Positions 47,201-58,869 of a stretch of DNA of 64,000 bases are shown here, one piece after another (position 1 is the first letter of the stretch; every line of letters begins with the position of its first letter). This DNA is from Diospyros lotus (taxonomy: Eukaryota; Streptophyta; Magnoliopsida; Ericales; Ebenaceae), in the NCBI RefSeq assembly GCF_014633365.1, contig NC_068344.1, forward strand, positions 11,237,669 through 11,301,668, read 5' to 3'. Below the pieces are notes generated by a model. It ran no database searches, had not been told where the DNA came from, and saw nothing but the letters and a program-made list of their open reading frames with translations. The translations under genes and the position numbers were made by a program.

Positions 47201-49624
47201 CCCCTACCATTCATTGATCAAATGTTGGAGCGCTTAGCAGGTCATTCCCACTATTGTTTCCTTGATGGCTATTCGGGATACAATCAAATTCCAATAGCTC
47301 CAGAAGACCAAGAGAAGACAACGTTCACTTGTCCATATGGTACATTCGCCTACCGACGGATGCCTTTTGGTTTGTGCAATGCCCCTGCCACTTTTCAGCG
47401 GTGTATGATGTCAATCTTCTCTGATATGGTAGAAAGATTTATTGAAGTGTTCATGGATGATTTTTCGGTCTTTGGTTCTTCATATGACGAATGCTTAAAA
47501 AACTTGACACTTGTTTTGAAGCGTTGTGAAGAAACAAACTTGGTGCTCAATTGGGAGAAATGTCACTTCATGGTCCAAGAGGGAATTGTATTGGGACACC
47601 GAATTTCAGTTAGGGGTATTGAAGTTGACAAGGCAAAAATTCAAGTGATTGAGAAGCTTCCTCCGCCCACATCCGTCAAGGGTATCCGCAGTTTTTTGGG
47701 ACATGCCGGTTTTTATAGACGATTTATTAAGGATTTCTCCAAGATTACAAAACCTTTATGCAACTTGTTGGAGAAGGATGTAAAATTTACATTTTCTGAG
47801 GAGTGCCTAAAATCATTTACCACTCTAAAGGAAAAGTTAATTTCTGCACCTATTATTGTGGCACCAGATTGGAACATGCCGTTCGAATTAATGTGTGATG
47901 CTAGTGACTATGCAGTTGGGGCAGTGTTGGGACAACGAAGGGACAAGGTCGTACATGTGATTTACTATGCAAGTCGGACTCTCAATGATGCCCAAATGAA
48001 CTATGCCACAACAGAAAAAGAGCTACTAGCGGTGGTCTTTGCTTTCGAAAAATTTCGATCATACCTCATTGGTTCAAAGGTGATTGTTTATACTGATCAT
48101 GCCGCACTGAAATATTTATTTTCAAAAAAAGAGGCAAAACCAAGGCTAATCCGCTGGGTCCTACTTCTCCAAGAGTTTGATTTGGAAATTCGAGATAAGA
48201 GAGGATGTGAGAATGTGGTAGCCGACCACCTCTCAAGATTGGAGCAACAAAATCAATCCGAAACAGGGGATATTAATGAAAAATTTCCAGATGAGCAGCT
48301 TCTAAGAGTGGAACGAGCAAGCAGCGAAACAGAGGTACCATGGTATGCCGACTATGTTAATTACCTTGCAAGTAACATTGTACCTCCTGATTATGATTAC
48401 CATCAAAGAAAAAAATTCTTTTCGGAGCTCAAATTCTATTTTTGGGAGGATCCCATCCTTTATCGGAGAGGAGCAGATCAAGTAATCTGGAGGTGTGTTC
48501 CAGAAGATGAGATGGAGATGATCTTAGAGCAATGTCATGCCTCCCCCTATGGTGGACATTTTGGAGCAACAAAAACAGCAGCTAAGGTACTCCAATCTGG
48601 GTTTTATTGGCCAACTCTATTTAAGGATGCTCATACCTTGGTAAAAAAATGTGATAAATGCCAAAGAATGGGGAACATCTCCAGGAAGCACGAGATGCCC
48701 TTACATGGCATTCTTGAGGTTGAATTATTTGATGTTTGGGGCATTGACTTTATGGGGCCGTTTCCATCCTCATTCTCCAATTTATACATCCTAGTGGCAG
48801 TGGATTATGTCTCCAAGTGGGTCGAAGCAGTAGCACTACCAACTAACGATGGCCGAGCAGTGGTAAGTTTTCTGAAAACGAACATCTTCACTCGTTTTGG
48901 AACTCCTAGGGCCATTATCAGTGATGGCGGGAAGCATTTTTGTAACCGGCATTTCGAAGCTCTTTTGGCGAAGTACGGGGTAAGGCATAAAGTTGCTACG
49001 CCATACCACCCCCAAACAAGTGGCCAAGTGGAAATTTTGAATAGAGAGATAAAGAAGATCCTTGAGCTTACAGTGAGTACTTCTCGAAAGGATTGGTCTA
49101 AGAAGTTGGACGATGCATTATGGGCATACAGAACGGCCTTCAAAACTCCGATTGGTATGTCCCCATATCGCCTCGTTTTTGGCAAAGCATGTCACTTACC
49201 TGTTGAGCTAGAGCACCGGGCATATTGGGCAATGAAGAAGCTGAACTTTGATCTCAAGCAAGCTGGTGAGAAACGGTTGCTACAGCTAAATGAAATGGAT
49301 GAGTTCCGGTTGGAGGCCTATGAGAATGCCAAATTATATAAGGAGAAAACTAAGAAATGGCATGATCAGCATGTAAACAGAAAACAATTTGAGGTGGGGC
49401 AAAAAGTGTTATTATTCAACTCACGTCTCAAGCTATTTCCAGGCAAGTTGCGCTCAAGGTGGTCTGGGCCGTTCACTGTTGTCAAAGTTTATTCACATGG
49501 CGCTGTTGATGTCACTCACGACACCAAGGGTACTTTTAAGGTGAATGGACAGCGACTCAAGCCATATCTTGGGGAGGAATTTGCCAAAGAAAAGACATCC
49601 ACCGAATTGAGCAATCCGAAATGA
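44285..49624 (+). CDS. Athila gag-pol polyprotein, intact (1,779 aa)
   Basis: One uninterrupted frame encodes all retrotransposon enzymes. In order: gag capsid region (about residues 60-290, with [16 protein letters not shown]); CCHC-type knuckle [13 protein letters not shown] at about 317-329; aspartic protease with [12 protein letters not shown] at about 610; RT with [19 protein letters not shown] at about 955 and catalytic FMDDFSVFG at about 1055; RNase H with [12 protein letters not shown] at about 1204; integrase with an HHCC zinc domain at about 1415-1460 and the DDE residues in GIDFMGPF (about 1485), ISDGGKHF (about 1544) and [10 protein letters not shown] (about 1581). The protein would be cleaved by its own protease and act in virus-like particles. 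The start is the first Met, 115 bp after the primer site. No frameshift or stop is present, which is unusual beside its decayed neighbours. Confidence 0.95.
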   Translation: MRRSKRLDLVEFDPEIEQTFHQRRREQRAKREQQQSTMDDNENHLVQVERTVEINERDILMGDFMMPPVVENRSSIVYPPYGHDNFQLRPDVINLFSNNIPFYGRIDENPHYHLSRFLEYCGNFKYQGINEEAMRMRLFPHTLKDKAREWLDSLSPGSITTWADLVHKFTLKYFPPAKISKLKHEISTFQQAEIENFHEAWERYKELLRKCPNHGFSLPAQNHYFYAGLTPYSRSTVDSTAGGSIRNKSAGELHDLFETMSEQFVMWPDRSSNRRAAGVHEVDMNTLMLAKIDALSKQMENLKYSPSVNMVQGSLPVCVTCGANHLSSECPLTVRDHSLTEQAAYAQNFPRQQNFQRPQNNPYSSTYNPGWRNHPNFSYGNNQGVQNPPKQGRPHEEKGGWEEAISKLQERSERTDAAIKNIETQIGQLAKILTERQQGTWPSNTEVNPKEQANAITTRSGVQLPEIHVKRPSVEKKNDAEKKIATENKEPEDIAEQEKVVSSPIKPYVPPIPFPQRLRKHKLDKQFEKFLEVFKRLHINIPFAEALSQMPSYAKFMKEILSNKRKLEEHETVMLTEECSAILQNKLPPKLKDPGSFTIPCTIGSLYFERSLCDLGASINLMPFSIFQKLGLGEAKPTRVSLQLADRSVKHPRGIVEDILVKVDKFIFPADFIILDMAEDRDIPLILGRPFLATGRALIDVQKGQLMLRLNDEQITFNVFKALKFPTASDSCFQIDTLDKEIENTFTLNQPSDPWEACVMHSQVEDTDSATIEECVKYLQRSELIQKGKQYKALGTGPPRPLPSIQQAPKLELKQLPSHLRYAYLGESSTLPVIIAKSINQEEEEKLLRVLREHKSALGWTIADIKGISPSLCMHKILMEDTYKPVVQHQRRLNPHLQEVVRAEVLKLLDAGIIYSISDSAWVSPVQVVPKKGGITVEKNENNELIPVRPITGWRVCIDYRKLNDATRKDHFPLPFIDQMLERLAGHSHYCFLDGYSGYNQIPIAPEDQEKTTFTCPYGTFAYRRMPFGLCNAPATFQRCMMSIFSDMVERFIEVFMDDFSVFGSSYDECLKNLTLVLKRCEETNLVLNWEKCHFMVQEGIVLGHRISVRGIEVDKAKIQVIEKLPPPTSVKGIRSFLGHAGFYRRFIKDFSKITKPLCNLLEKDVKFTFSEECLKSFTTLKEKLISAPIIVAPDWNMPFELMCDASDYAVGAVLGQRRDKVVHVIYYASRTLNDAQMNYATTEKELLAVVFAFEKFRSYLIGSKVIVYTDHAALKYLFSKKEAKPRLIRWVLLLQEFDLEIRDKRGCENVVADHLSRLEQQNQSETGDINEKFPDEQLLRVERASSETEVPWYADYVNYLASNIVPPDYDYHQRKKFFSELKFYFWEDPILYRRGADQVIWRCVPEDEMEMILEQCHASPYGGHFGATKTAAKVLQSGFYWPTLFKDAHTLVKKCDKCQRMGNISRKHEMPLHGILEVELFDVWGIDFMGPFPSSFSNLYILVAVDYVSKWVEAVALPTNDGRAVVSFLKTNIFTRFGTPRAIISDGGKHFCNRHFEALLAKYGVRHKVATPYHPQTSGQVEILNREIKKILELTVSTSRKDWSKKLDDALWAYRTAFKTPIGMSPYRLVFGKACHLPVELEHRAYWAMKKLNFDLKQAGEKRLLQLNEMDEFRLEAYENAKLYKEKTKKWHDQHVNRKQFEVGQKVLLFNSRLKLFPGKLRSRWSGPFTVVKVYSHGAVDVTHDTKGTFKVNGQRLKPYLGEEFAKEKTSTELSNPK

Positions 49625-50189
49625 GCAGCAGCACAGTCAAGCTAATGACTCTAAACAAGCGCTTTTGGGAGGCAACCCAATTTTCTATCCTTTCATTTTT
49701 ATTTATTTGTTGTTTCTTTTATTTTCTCTATTTTGCATTTGTTTTAAAGTGTTAGGTTCTAGGTTAGAAAGTGCCTTGGTTAGGAGAGTTTATCACTTAG
49801 AGCCTAGGCTATATAAATGAAAAATAAAAATAAAAAAAATAAAAAATAAAAAATAAAAAAAATAAAAAAAATTTTAAGGGGTAGCTCGCGCCATAGCCGC
49901 GGCATGCATGCCGCGGCCGCAAGCGCGAGCCAGCAGAGTTTCTGCTGCTCGCGGGCGGGCCGCGGCATGCATGCCGCGACCTTACTGCGCCACAGCAAAG
50001 TTGCTGTGGCTAGCGGGTCGGCCTTAATAGGCCGACCCCCCCTTGCTTTTTATTCCCCTCATTTTGCTCTCACTCTCCCTTTTCTCCCTCCCCCCGCCTT
50101 CGCATCTTCTCCCAGCTAGCACCCAGCCCAATTTTCCTCACTCTCCCTCAAGAGCCCCCCCTCCACTCCCTCCACCTTCATCATTTAAG
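49625..50189 (+). other. Athila spacer: A-rich tract, GC-rich palindromes, pyrimidine-rich leader
   Basis: After gag-pol comes an A-rich tract (about 49,816-49,873), then a GC-rich block with a perfect 22 bp palindrome at 49,896-49,917 and CGCGGCATGCATGCCGCG at 49,961-49,978. Stems GCTCGCG/CGCGAGC (49,884-49,930) and CAGCAG/CTGCTG (about 49,931-49,947) lie around and between them. A strongly pyrimidine-rich stretch (50,045-50,175) then leads to the splice donor at 50,190. This resembles the 5' leader of a separate mRNA for the envelope-like ORF. Confidence 0.6.
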
Positions 50190-50636
50190 GTATGTGTGAA
50201 TTAATTTTCCATTTGTTTACACGATTTGCTACGTTTTTGTGCAAATGGGTGGTGAGTTGCTTGTGAATGGGAGTAATGAAGTTGTGGTTGGTGATGTTGG
50301 GGTTGAATTATTGCTTGTTTCTATGATTTTATTTGGGAAAATTTCATGGATCCTAAGCCCTATTTTCTATTTGTCCTCTCAGCATGCCCACCAAGTGTTC
50401 GTTCAAATGCCCCAACCACTCATCTCCACACAATTGCACACACATTGCATTAGGAATTGAGGGAATGCAATAACTTAAGTTTGGGGGGGGGGGGTCTTGT
50501 GGCATCTTTGGCTTCTCCAACACATTTAATTCTTATAAAAAAAAAAAAAAAAAAACAAAAAACAAAAAAACGAACAAGGCAAGAATTATTTGATTCTTTC
50601 TCTTATTCATTCTCATGATTGATTTTGTGCTTTCAG
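50190..50636 (+). other. Predicted intron in front of envelope-like ORF
   Basis: Strong donor AAG|GTATGTG at 50,190 and strong acceptor TTTTGTGCTTTCAG ending at 50,636. The acceptor is 18 bp before the ATG of the ORF at 50,655. The intron contains a purine tract (AAGTTTGGGGGG at 50,477) and a 19-base A run near 50,538. Confidence 0.6.
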
Positions 50637-50654
50637 GACCAAGCCCAAGCCAAG

Positions 50655-51845
50655 ATGGCACCCAAAACCCGCTACACTCCAGCCGCAAATAAGGGTAAAG
50701 CCGTTGCAACCAGTTCAAACACTTCCAAGCGACCGCGAGTTGATCCGCCACCCTATCCAATCTACCTCACTGCCAAAGCAGAAGAACGAGCTCGAGTGAT
50801 AGAGTCATGGCCTCTCCACCGCGAGCGGGAAGTTGACTTGGCTAGCATTGCGGTTACTGGGGTTTCTGAGGTTATTCATGCCAAGCAGTGGCTCAAATTT
50901 TGTGCCAAGCCTCCCAAGATATATACCTCCATGGTTCGAGAATTCCTCGCCAACTTCAATGACAACATCCTTGGAGGTGACGATGACGATGACGATGAGG
51001 AAGTTCATGCCTTCCATACCTATGTGCGCGGAGTATGGGTACCATTCAGTCCCGACATCATTCAAAACTTCTATCAAGTGCCAGCGGGGGCAGATCTCGC
51101 GGACCTAGAAGATTGGAATCAAGTGGCTCGCCTTTGCTTTAATGAAGACATCCCACTGGTGTGGCCAAGCCACAATGTGGTGCTCCATAATGAGCTTAAC
51201 CTCAAGGCGAAGATGTTCCATTACATCTTATCTTCTAACATCGCTCCATCTTCACACATGACAGAGATATACCCTCCACGGATGCAGCTTCTTTATGCCT
51301 TGACCACTGGATATGAAGTGAATTTTGGTGAGCGTATTTTCCACCAAATCGTCTCCCTCGCCTTGACCAAAGGAAATAAGAAAAGGATTTACTTCCCCGC
51401 TCTCATCTCAGCATTATGCAAGCAAGCCAAAGTACCTACATCCGCATCTGAGCTTGACAAGACGAAGCCCGCACCGATCAATTTATACACTATTCGGCAG
51501 TCACATACTCAGATTGCCCAACACCGACATGCAGCTCGCATGAGAGACACAGCAGCAGAGGTCGAGGAGGAAGATGAAGCCGAGGAGTACATGGAACCCG
51601 AAGCACCACCTGCAGTGAGACCACCGCCCCGACGCCGACCTGGAGGGGTCAACTTTGGCCCCACATTGGAGGCAATGCAAGCACAAATCCAAGAAAATCG
51701 AGCGGAACAAGATCGACAATTTCACATGCTGCAAGCAGGCTTGGATGTTCTCAGAGCCGACCTTCATACCCAGCACGAGGAGATGAGATCTATGTTTGCC
51801 CAGCTACTCCGGTCACAGCCGCCGCCACCTCCCGAAGACCATTGA
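50655..51845 (+). CDS. Athila envelope-like protein (396 aa)
   Basis: Intact second ORF in the position of the env-like gene of Athila elements; its function is unknown. The start at 50,655 (MAPKTRYTPAANKGKA) is preferred over an earlier in-frame ATG at 50,619 because the latter lies inside the predicted intron. Features: basic, Thr/Ser-rich N-terminus; a central domain with WPLHREREVDL, VREFLANFND, an acidic run at about residues 107-116, then YVRGVWVPFSPDIIQNFY; a second acidic and Pro-rich hinge at about 300-330; and a C-terminal coiled coil of about 45 residues (QIQENRAEQDRQFHML) ending in a short proline tail. I see no signal peptide or transmembrane helix, so calling it a true envelope protein is not supported by sequence. 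The central domain resembles the 'putative plant transposon protein' family. Confidence 0.8.
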   Translation: MAPKTRYTPAANKGKAVATSSNTSKRPRVDPPPYPIYLTAKAEERARVIESWPLHREREVDLASIAVTGVSEVIHAKQWLKFCAKPPKIYTSMVREFLANFNDNILGGDDDDDDEEVHAFHTYVRGVWVPFSPDIIQNFYQVPAGADLADLEDWNQVARLCFNEDIPLVWPSHNVVLHNELNLKAKMFHYILSSNIAPSSHMTEIYPPRMQLLYALTTGYEVNFGERIFHQIVSLALTKGNKKRIYFPALISALCKQAKVPTSASELDKTKPAPINLYTIRQSHTQIAQHRHAARMRDTAAEVEEEDEAEEYMEPEAPPAVRPPPRRRPGGVNFGPTLEAMQAQIQENRAEQDRQFHMLQAGLDVLRADLHTQHEEMRSMFAQLLRSQPPPPPEDH

Positions 51846-51997
51846 TTCACTTCGGCCATCCATGCACCGACTCTTCTGCCCAGGTGCCTTCCTTCCTTTT
51901 TCATGCCTTTCGAGCCCTTGGGACAATGGCTCATTTTAAGTTTGGGGGGATGGTTTTGATGATCCAATCATGCATTATATGTTAATCTACTTGGTCG

Positions 51998-52033
<36 letters not shown>

Positions 52034-52619
52034 TTGGGTAGACATGCCATCAATGATGAATCTTATTTGGTACCATTTTGATGAAACGAGTAAAGATAGT
52101 GATGCTACTCATTTTGGTTTTGTGATTCACTATCCATGTTAGACGACTATTTGAGCACAAGTGTCAGGAGGTTAAATGCATAAGTCCCCATATAGACTTT
52201 CACCCTTAAAACCTCTTTGTGAGCAATTCCATCATAAAAAAAAAAAAAAAAAAAAACAAAAAATGAAAAGAAGAGTTTGGGGAAGATTGAGCCATGGTGG
52301 TAAATGTTAAGGAATGTGTCGGCTCCGTGCATATTAAAATTTGTGTGGAATGTGTTAGGCATACTAAGAGAAACTAGGCAATGACCATAGGCTAGTGATC
52401 TCATCCCTATGTTACTATGTCGTGCACCAAATTAAATTTAAGCTTGCATATATCTTATACCTTTCTTTGTAGCCTGAATGACTTGAGTGATTATGCCCGT
52501 AGAGGTATCTTAAAACCTGGTGCCCCGTGGTCATCTGGCTTGGGAGTCATCGGCTAAAAGCTCGTTACAAGGGTCATTCAGAAAGCTTAATGGAGTGAAG
52601 GCTTGCACATAAGATATCA

Positions 52620-52662
<43 letters not shown>

Positions 52663-53191
52663 AATAATGGTGCCGATGTTTGTAACTCTTAGGGATTGAG
52701 AAAACTGGTGGGTTTGACTGTCTAGTGGATGTTAGCATGCCGAATCGTTCAAAATAAAAGAGAGTCCTCACAAACCAAGACAACGCCATTTTTGGCTGAG
52801 TCCAACCAAACTTGAACAAGAAAGAAAAGAGTGATTGAGAGCACCTAGGGACTGAATGAAAAGACCAAGTTTGGGGGTGGAGTGCATATTACGAGCGAGA
52901 AAGTGTACATAACCATCAAAGGGTCGGGATACCAACAACCTTATGCATGATATTGTACCTGACAGGATTCGCACACACACACGTCAAAACATGGAATGGG
53001 TCCAAAACATTTGTGTAGCATTACTAGAAAACTTTGTGTGAATTATGAATGGTACCAAAATCTGAGGCTACTTGGAAGGCTATCCAACTTGTGATTGAGT
53101 TTGAAATATTAACTATTCTTTACTTGAGGGGTGATACATTTGAGTTGATAATTTTGCTCGGGACGATCAAGAGTCTAAGTTTGGGGGTATT
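51846..53191 (+). other. Athila 3' region with repeated purine tracts and long A tracts
   Basis: AAGTTTGGGGG occurs at 51,938, 52,867 and 53,177, with another at 50,477 in the intron. Only the last, 4 bp from the LTR, is in the normal priming position. Long A runs lie at 52,001-52,030, about 52,236-52,254 and 52,622-52,659. No coding sequence is recognised. Confidence 0.8.
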
Positions 53192-54630
53192 TGATAAGTG
53201 TCTTTTATACACTTATTTTGGTCTATAAACTTAGCATTTATACATTCAATGGGCATGATTTCTACTTGATTTGGTTCTATATATGGTTATGTAGATGTGG
53301 AGCATGTGTTAAAGCGGACATGGAGCAAAAAGAGTGATTTTTGGTGCATGATGGGAGTGAAATGAAGCTTGGAGGCATGGTCGGGTTTCGAATTAAAAAG
53401 AAGCAAAAGAGTATCGAAAACAAGAAGTTGAAGATGATAAAGCAAGAGACCAAAGAAGAAGGCTAGCGGGCTTATAGCGGTATGCATACCGCTGTAGCAC
53501 CGCTATAAGACTTAGTCTCTGGAGCTCACGGTCTTACAGCGGTATGCATACCGCTGTAGGACCGCTTTAGGAATTATTTTCTGGAGCTCACGGGTCTGCA
53601 GCAACAAGCATACCGCGGTAGGACCGCGGTAAGGTTCAAAGCTTCGGTTTGAGCTCGTTTTAAGCCCGTTTCGGCCCAAATAAAAGAGAGATGGACTCCT
53701 TCAAGGGGTAGGACTTTGATAACCTAAAGAGAACTATATAAAGGCTCATTTAAGAAAGATTAAGGAGTTTTTGAAAGAGGGAGAAGACGGCAAGTCGAGG
53801 CAAAAAGAGAAGATTTTCTTGAAGATCTTCGGTTTTTGGTTTTATTTTTCTGTTCTTTATTCTTTGCAACATCATGAACTCCGTTTTTATTACTTTCTCG
53901 TTGGTTAAAATTATGTTAGGCTAAGTACTTTGTGGCTAGGGTGATTGATGAAACCTAGTTTAACGATGGTTTAATTAAAAGTATTTGGGTTTTATTTTAT
54001 TTTTGTCTTTCGGATTGATCATTTATTATACACTAACTCCGTTTTGATGTTTGGCCGTCATTAGAACGTATTTGTGATTTATATTGCTTTCGAGAGATTC
54101 AATATAGATTAGCACTTGATAATAAATGACATAAGGTTCGATAATAGGTAGAGATACTATTATGCCTTGTGAAATCTTATTTTTGATGATCATTGTGGAT
54201 AAATGCATGTTTGTATATTTGCAGATTAATTAGAGATAATTAATCTCATATGTGAGCATAGATTCGATTGACCATCGAGAGAGGCTTTTGATTAACTTAG
54301 GATTATCGATTTTCAGTTCAAAACAAGAATTATAAAACCCAATCACTGGAAGATTAAACCAATTATAGAACTAAGGTGGATTCATGAACCCTAGTGCATT
54401 AGATTTCTATATTTAAAACCTAAAGAGTTATTTTGTGTTTTCTTTTTGGTGAGTTAGTTTTAACTTATATAAAACTTCTATTGATTATTCTTTTAATTGT
54501 GTGTGACTTATTAAAGTTAATAGTGGTTAAAGTAGGGATTAAAAGCTAATCCTCGTGGGAACGATACTTGATTCATCATTATATTACTTGTTGCGATTCC
54601 GTACACTTGCGGGAAAGAAAAAGGCGAACA
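53192..54630 (+). repeat. Athila LTR shared between the two tandem copies
   Basis: Same 1,439 bp as 42,708-44,146 (constant offset 10,484). It follows a purine tract (53,177-53,187), so it is the 3' LTR of copy 1. It is followed by a primer site (54,637-54,654), so it is also the 5' LTR of copy 2. Palindromes are at 53,476-53,493 and 53,536-53,557, and a TATA box at 53,735-53,743. Confidence 0.92.
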
Positions 54631-57600
54631 AGTTTTTGGCGCCGTTGCCGGGGATTGGTTATTTTGATTACTACTTTAATTAAGATTAGCTTTAATACTT
54701 GTGTTACTTTACTTATTCTTGACGCTGAATTATTTCAATTTTTGCTGTGTTAGGATTGAAAATAGTGCATGCGGCGTTCAAAACGTCTAGATCTTGTTGA
54801 GTTTGATCCGGAGATTGAACAAACCTTTCATCAAAGACGTCGTGAACAAAGAGCAAAAAGGGAACAACAACAAAGCACAATGGACGACAACGAAAATCAT
54901 CTTGTTCAAGTGGAGCGTACTGTTGAGATCAATGAGAGAGATATCTTGATGGGAGATTTCATGATGCCTCCAGTTGTTGAGAACCGGTCGAGCATAGTTT
55001 ATCCTCCATATGGGCACGATAACTTTCAGTTGAGACCGGATGTGATAAATTTGTTCTCCAACAACATTCCATTTTATGGGAGAATTGATGAAAATCCACA
55101 CTACCATCTCTCTCGGTTTCTAGAGTATTGTGGCAACTTCAAATATCAAGGGATCAACGAAGAAGCAATGAGGATGCGACTTTTTCCTCATACTTTGAAA
55201 GACAAAGCTCGGGAGTGGTTGGATTCGCTATCACCTGGTAGCATCACTACATGGGCTGATTTGGTTCACAAGTTCACACTTAAATATTTTCCACCAGCCA
55301 AGATCAGCAAATTAAAGCATGAAATTTCGACTTTCCAGCAAGCTGAAATTGAGAACTTTCATGAAGCATGGGAACGGTACAAAGAATTGCTAAGGAAGTG
55401 TCCAAATCATAGGTTTTCTTTACCAGCTCAAAATCACTATTTCTATGCCGGGTTAACTCCTTACAGCCGTTCGACGGTTGATTCTACAGCAGGTGGTTCC
55501 ATTAGAAACAAATCGGCTGGAGAGTTACATGATCTTTTTGAAACAATGAGTGAACAATTTGTAATGTGGCCGGATAGAAGTTCAAATAGGAGAGCAGCTG
55601 GAGTACACGAAGTGGATATGAATACATTGATGTTGGCCAAGATTGATGCTCTTTCAAAACAGATGGAAAACTTAAAATACTCTCCATCAGTTAACATGGT
55701 GCAAGGATCTCTTCCAGTTTGTGTAACTTGTGGGGCAAACCATCTGTCATCCGAATGCCCATTGACCGTTAGGGATCATTCACTCACAGAGCAGGCTGCT
55801 TATGCGCAAAATTTCCCACGTCAACAAAATTTTCAGCGTCCACAAAATAATCCATATTCTTCAACATACAATCCCGGCTGGAGAAACCATCCTAATTTTT
55901 CATATGGCAACAATCAAGGAGTTCAAAACCCACCAAAACAAGGAAGACCACATGAGGAAAAAGGAGGATGGGAAGAAGCAATTTCAAAACTTCAAGAACG
56001 AAGTGAGCGGACCGATGCAGCCATAAAAAATATAGAGACTCAAATTGGGCAGTTAGCTAAAATTCTTACTGAGAGGCAACAAGGCACATGGCCAAGCAAT
56101 ACTGAAGTTAATCCTAAGGAGCAAGCAAACGCAATCACTACAAGGAGTGGAGTGCAACTCCCGGAAATCCATGTTAAAAGACCAAGTGTGGAAAAGAAAA
56201 ATGATGCCGAAAAGAAGATAGCAACTGAGAATAAGGAGCCCGAAGATATAGCTGAACAAGAAAAAGTGGTTTCATCACCAATCAAGCCTTATGTTCCACC
56301 AATTCCATTTCCTCAAAGATTGCGCAAGCACAAGTTGGATAAACAATTTGAGAAATTTTTGGAGGTGTTCAAGAGGCTACATATCAATATCCCATTTGCT
56401 GAAGCTCTGTCTCAAATGCCCAGCTATGCAAAATTTATGAAGGAGATTCTATCAAACAAGAGGAAGCTTGAGGAGCATGAAACCGTGATGCTAACAGAGG
56501 AGTGTAGTGCCATTTTACAAAATAAATTGCCACCAAAGTTGAAAGACCCAGGGAGTTTCACCATCCCGTGCACCATTGGCAGCTTATATTTTGAACGATC
56601 CTTATGTGATTTGGGTGCTAGCATTAATTTGATGCCATTCTCTATCTTTCAAAAGCTTGGTTTAGGTGAAGCAAAACCTACAAGGGTGTCATTGCAGCTA
56701 GCGGATCGGTCCGTGAAACATCCACGTGGAATTGTTGAAGATATCTTGGTAAAAGTGGACAAGTTTATATTTCCAGCAGATTTCATTATTTTGGATATGG
56801 CTGAAGATAGGGATATTCCCCTTATTTTGGGGCGACCTTTTCTAGCTACTGGACGAGCTCTTATTGATGTGCAAAAAGGACAACTCATGTTAAGGCTGAA
56901 TGATGAGCAAATCACTTTTAATGTGTTTAAAGCACTGAAATTTCCTACGGCTTCAGATTCTTGTTTTCAGATTGATACTTTGGACAAAGAGATAGAAAAT
57001 ACATTCACTTTGAATCAACCATCAGATCCTTGGGAAGCATGTGTGATGCACTCACAAGTTGAAGATACCGACTCGGCTACGATTGAAGAATGTGTCAAAT
57101 ATTTGCAAAGATCTGAACTTATTCAAAAGGGAAAGCAGTACAAGGCATTGGGCACGGGACCTCCACGACCTTTACCTTCCATTCAACAAGCTCCGAAATT
57201 AGAGCTAAAGCAGCTGCCATCCCATCTTCGGTATGCCTATTTGGGTGAGTCCTCTACTCTTCCAGTTATCATTGCTAAGTCCATTAACCAAGAAGAAGAG
57301 GAAAAGTTACTCCGGGTGCTTCGGGAACATAAATCAGCTCTTGGATGGACTATAGCTGATATAAAAGGTATTAGCCCATCTCTTTGCATGCACAAGATAT
57401 TAATGGAAGACACTTACAAGCCGGTAGTACAACATCAGCGACGGCTAAATCCTCATCTACAAGAAGTGGTTAGAGCTGAAGTACTGAAGTTACTAGATGC
57501 TGGAATTATCTATTCTATCTCAGATAGTGCTTGGGTTAGTCCGGTTCAAGTGGTGCCTAAGAAGGGAGGTATTACAGTGGAAAAGAACGAAAATAATGAG

Positions 57601-58869
57601 CTCATTCCAGTTCGACCTATTACCGGATGGCGGGTTTGCATCGACTATCGTAAGTTGAATGATGCAACACGAAAAGATCATTTTCCCCTACCATTCATTG
57701 ATCAAATGTTGGAGCGCTTAGCAGGTCATTCCCACTATTGTTTCCTTGATGGCTATTCGGGATACAATCAAATTCCAATAGCTCCAGAAGACCAAGAGAA
57801 GACAACGTTCACTTGTCCATATGGTACATTCGCCTACCGACGGATGCCTTTTGGTTTGTGCAATGCCCCTGCCACTTTTCAGCGGTGTATGATGTCAATC
57901 TTCTCTGATATGGTAGAAAGATTTATTGAAGTGTTCATGGATGATTTTTCGGTCTTTGGTTCTTCATATGACGAATGCTTAAAAAACTTGACACTTGTTT
58001 TGAAGCGTTGTGAAGAAACAAACTTGGTGCTCAATTGGGAGAAATGTCACTTCATGGTCCAAGAGGGAATTGTATTGGGACACCGAATTTCAGTTAGGGG
58101 TATTGAAGTTGACAAGGCAAAAATTCAAGTGATTGAGAAGCTTCCTCCGCCCACATCCGTCAAGGGTATCCGCAGTTTTTTGGGACATGCCGGTTTTTAT
58201 AGACGATTTATTAAGGATTTCTCCAAGATTACAAAACCTTTATGCAACTTGTTGGAGAAGGATGTAAAATTTACATTTTCTGAGGAGTGCCTAAAATCAT
58301 TTACCACTCTAAAGGAAAAGTTAATTTCTGCACCTATTATTGTGGCACCAGATTGGAACATGCCGTTCGAATTAATGTGTGATGCTAGTGACTATGCAGT
58401 TGGGGCAGTGTTGGGACAACGAAGGGACAAGGTCGTACATGTGATTTACTATGCAAGTCGGACTCTCAATGATGCCCAAATGAACTATGCCACAACAGAA
58501 AAAGAGCTACTAGCGGTGGTCTTTGCTTTCGAAAAATTTCGATCATACCTCATTGGTTCAAAGGTGATTGTTTATACTGATCATGCCGCACTGAAATATT
58601 TATTTTCAAAAAAAGAGGCAAAACCAAGGCTAATCCGCTGGGTCCTACTTCTCCAAGAGTTTGATTTGGAAATTCGAGATAAGAGAGGATGTGAGAATGT
58701 GGTAGCCGACCACCTCTCAAGATTGGAGCAACAAAATCAATCCGAAACAGGGGATATTAATGAAAAATTTCCAGATGAGCAGCTTCTAAGAGTGGAACGA
58801 GCAAGCAGCGAAACAGAGGTACCATGGTATGCCGACTATGTTAATTACCTTGCAAGTAACATTGTACCT
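54631..58869 (+). mobile_element. Athila copy 2 internal region, truncated within pol
   Basis: Colinear with 44,147-48,385 at an offset of exactly 10,484. Similarity ends after ACATTGTACCT at 58,869, where sequence of the host copia element C1 (minus strand) begins. The integrase, envelope-like ORF and the outer LTR are missing. Confidence 0.92.

Larger units (their letters stand above)
42708..53191 (+). mobile_element. Athila-type Ty3/gypsy element, intact copy 1 (first LTR plus internal region)
   Basis: Order: LTR 42,708-44,146, primer site 44,153-44,170, gag-pol 44,285-49,624, GC-rich palindromic leader, predicted intron, envelope-like ORF 50,655-51,845, repeated purine tracts, then the next LTR at 53,192. 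The single long gag-pol frame, the tRNA-Asp type primer site and the envelope-like ORF are the diagnostic combination of the Athila/Calypso lineage. It appears capable of encoding all enzymatic functions. It is inserted in LTR G1. The left flank is TTCAT, but the right duplication cannot be identified because the tandem second copy is truncated. Confidence 0.9.

Noticed and set aside
42708..58869. Treating the two Athila copies as two independent insertions
   Set aside because: There is no LTR pair for copy 2 and no duplication between them; they share the middle LTR, so a tandem origin is the simpler reading.
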